Shown piece after piece: positions 6,955-6,959 of a stretch of 6,959 nucleotides of DNA. A program made the translations under genes and the position numbers. The stretch lies in assembly GCA_964369355.1 (NCBI GenBank), contig CAYJEO010000040.1, positions 1 through 6,959 of the forward strand, given 5' to 3'. The notes below the pieces were generated by a model. It did no database searches. It was given only the letters and a program-made list of their open reading frames with translations, and was not told the DNA's origin. Each line of letters begins with the position of its first letter. Position 1 is the first letter of the stretch. The DNA is from CAYJEO01 sp964369355 (lineage in GTDB: Bacteria > Bacillota_I > Bacilli_A > RF39 > UBA660).

Positions 6955-6959
6955 ATGAA
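6955..6959 (+). CDS. Start of a third gene of the exporter operon, cut by the window end
   Basis: An ATG at 6955 lies six bases after a perfect AGGAGG (6943-6948) and one base after the permease stop codon TAG (6951-6953). Only ATGAA is visible, so the product cannot be identified. In comparable polysaccharide loci the next genes are often glycosyltransferases or polymer-assembly enzymes; that is a family expectation, not something seen here. Confidence 0.65.

Overview
The window is low in GC (by eye about 30%) and packed with genes. It reads as a low-GC Gram-positive (Bacillota/Bacilli-like, possibly an uncultivated gut lineage) chromosome segment. The standard genetic code fits: tryptophan is TGG in every gene, no in-frame TGA occurs, and all stops seen are TAA or TAG. 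This argues against a Mycoplasma/Spiroplasma-type code. A PASTA-repeat protein and a polysaccharide-type ABC exporter suggest a cell with peptidoglycan and a surface polymer rather than a wall-less one. The taxonomic placement is inference.

Layout. (1) Positions 1-3220, plus strand: the 3' end of a probable gatA, then gatB, then aspS. They are joined by a 1-bp overlap (gatA/gatB) and a 1-bp gap (gatB/aspS), so this is a translation operon. The AspRS carries the Asp-His-Gly-Gly motif associated with non-discriminating bacterial AspRS. Together with the GatCAB amidotransferase this suggests that Asn-tRNA(Asn) is made indirectly: AspRS mischarges tRNA(Asn) with Asp and GatCAB amidates it. (2) Positions 3219-3285: two hairpin terminators between converging genes; the second works in both directions and overlaps the stop codon of the next gene. 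(3) Positions 3284-5278, minus strand: a 664-residue membrane protein with a charged cytoplasmic N-terminus, three membrane helices, six extracellular PASTA repeats, a Pro-rich linker and a cysteine-bracketed terminal domain. It has no kinase or penicillin-binding domain. (4) Positions 5279-5443: a divergent promoter region. (5) From 5444 to the window end, plus strand: an ABC-2 polysaccharide/teichoic-acid-type exporter (ATPase, then permease). A third gene starts at 6955 behind a strong ribosome binding site, so the operon continues beyond the window.

Most of the window is conventional. The parts most worth following are the kinase-less PASTA protein with its unusual C-terminal domain, and the ancestry and tRNA specificity of the AspRS. 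I see no CRISPR array, insertion sequence, tRNA or rRNA gene, and no clear evidence of a wholly new multi-gene system.
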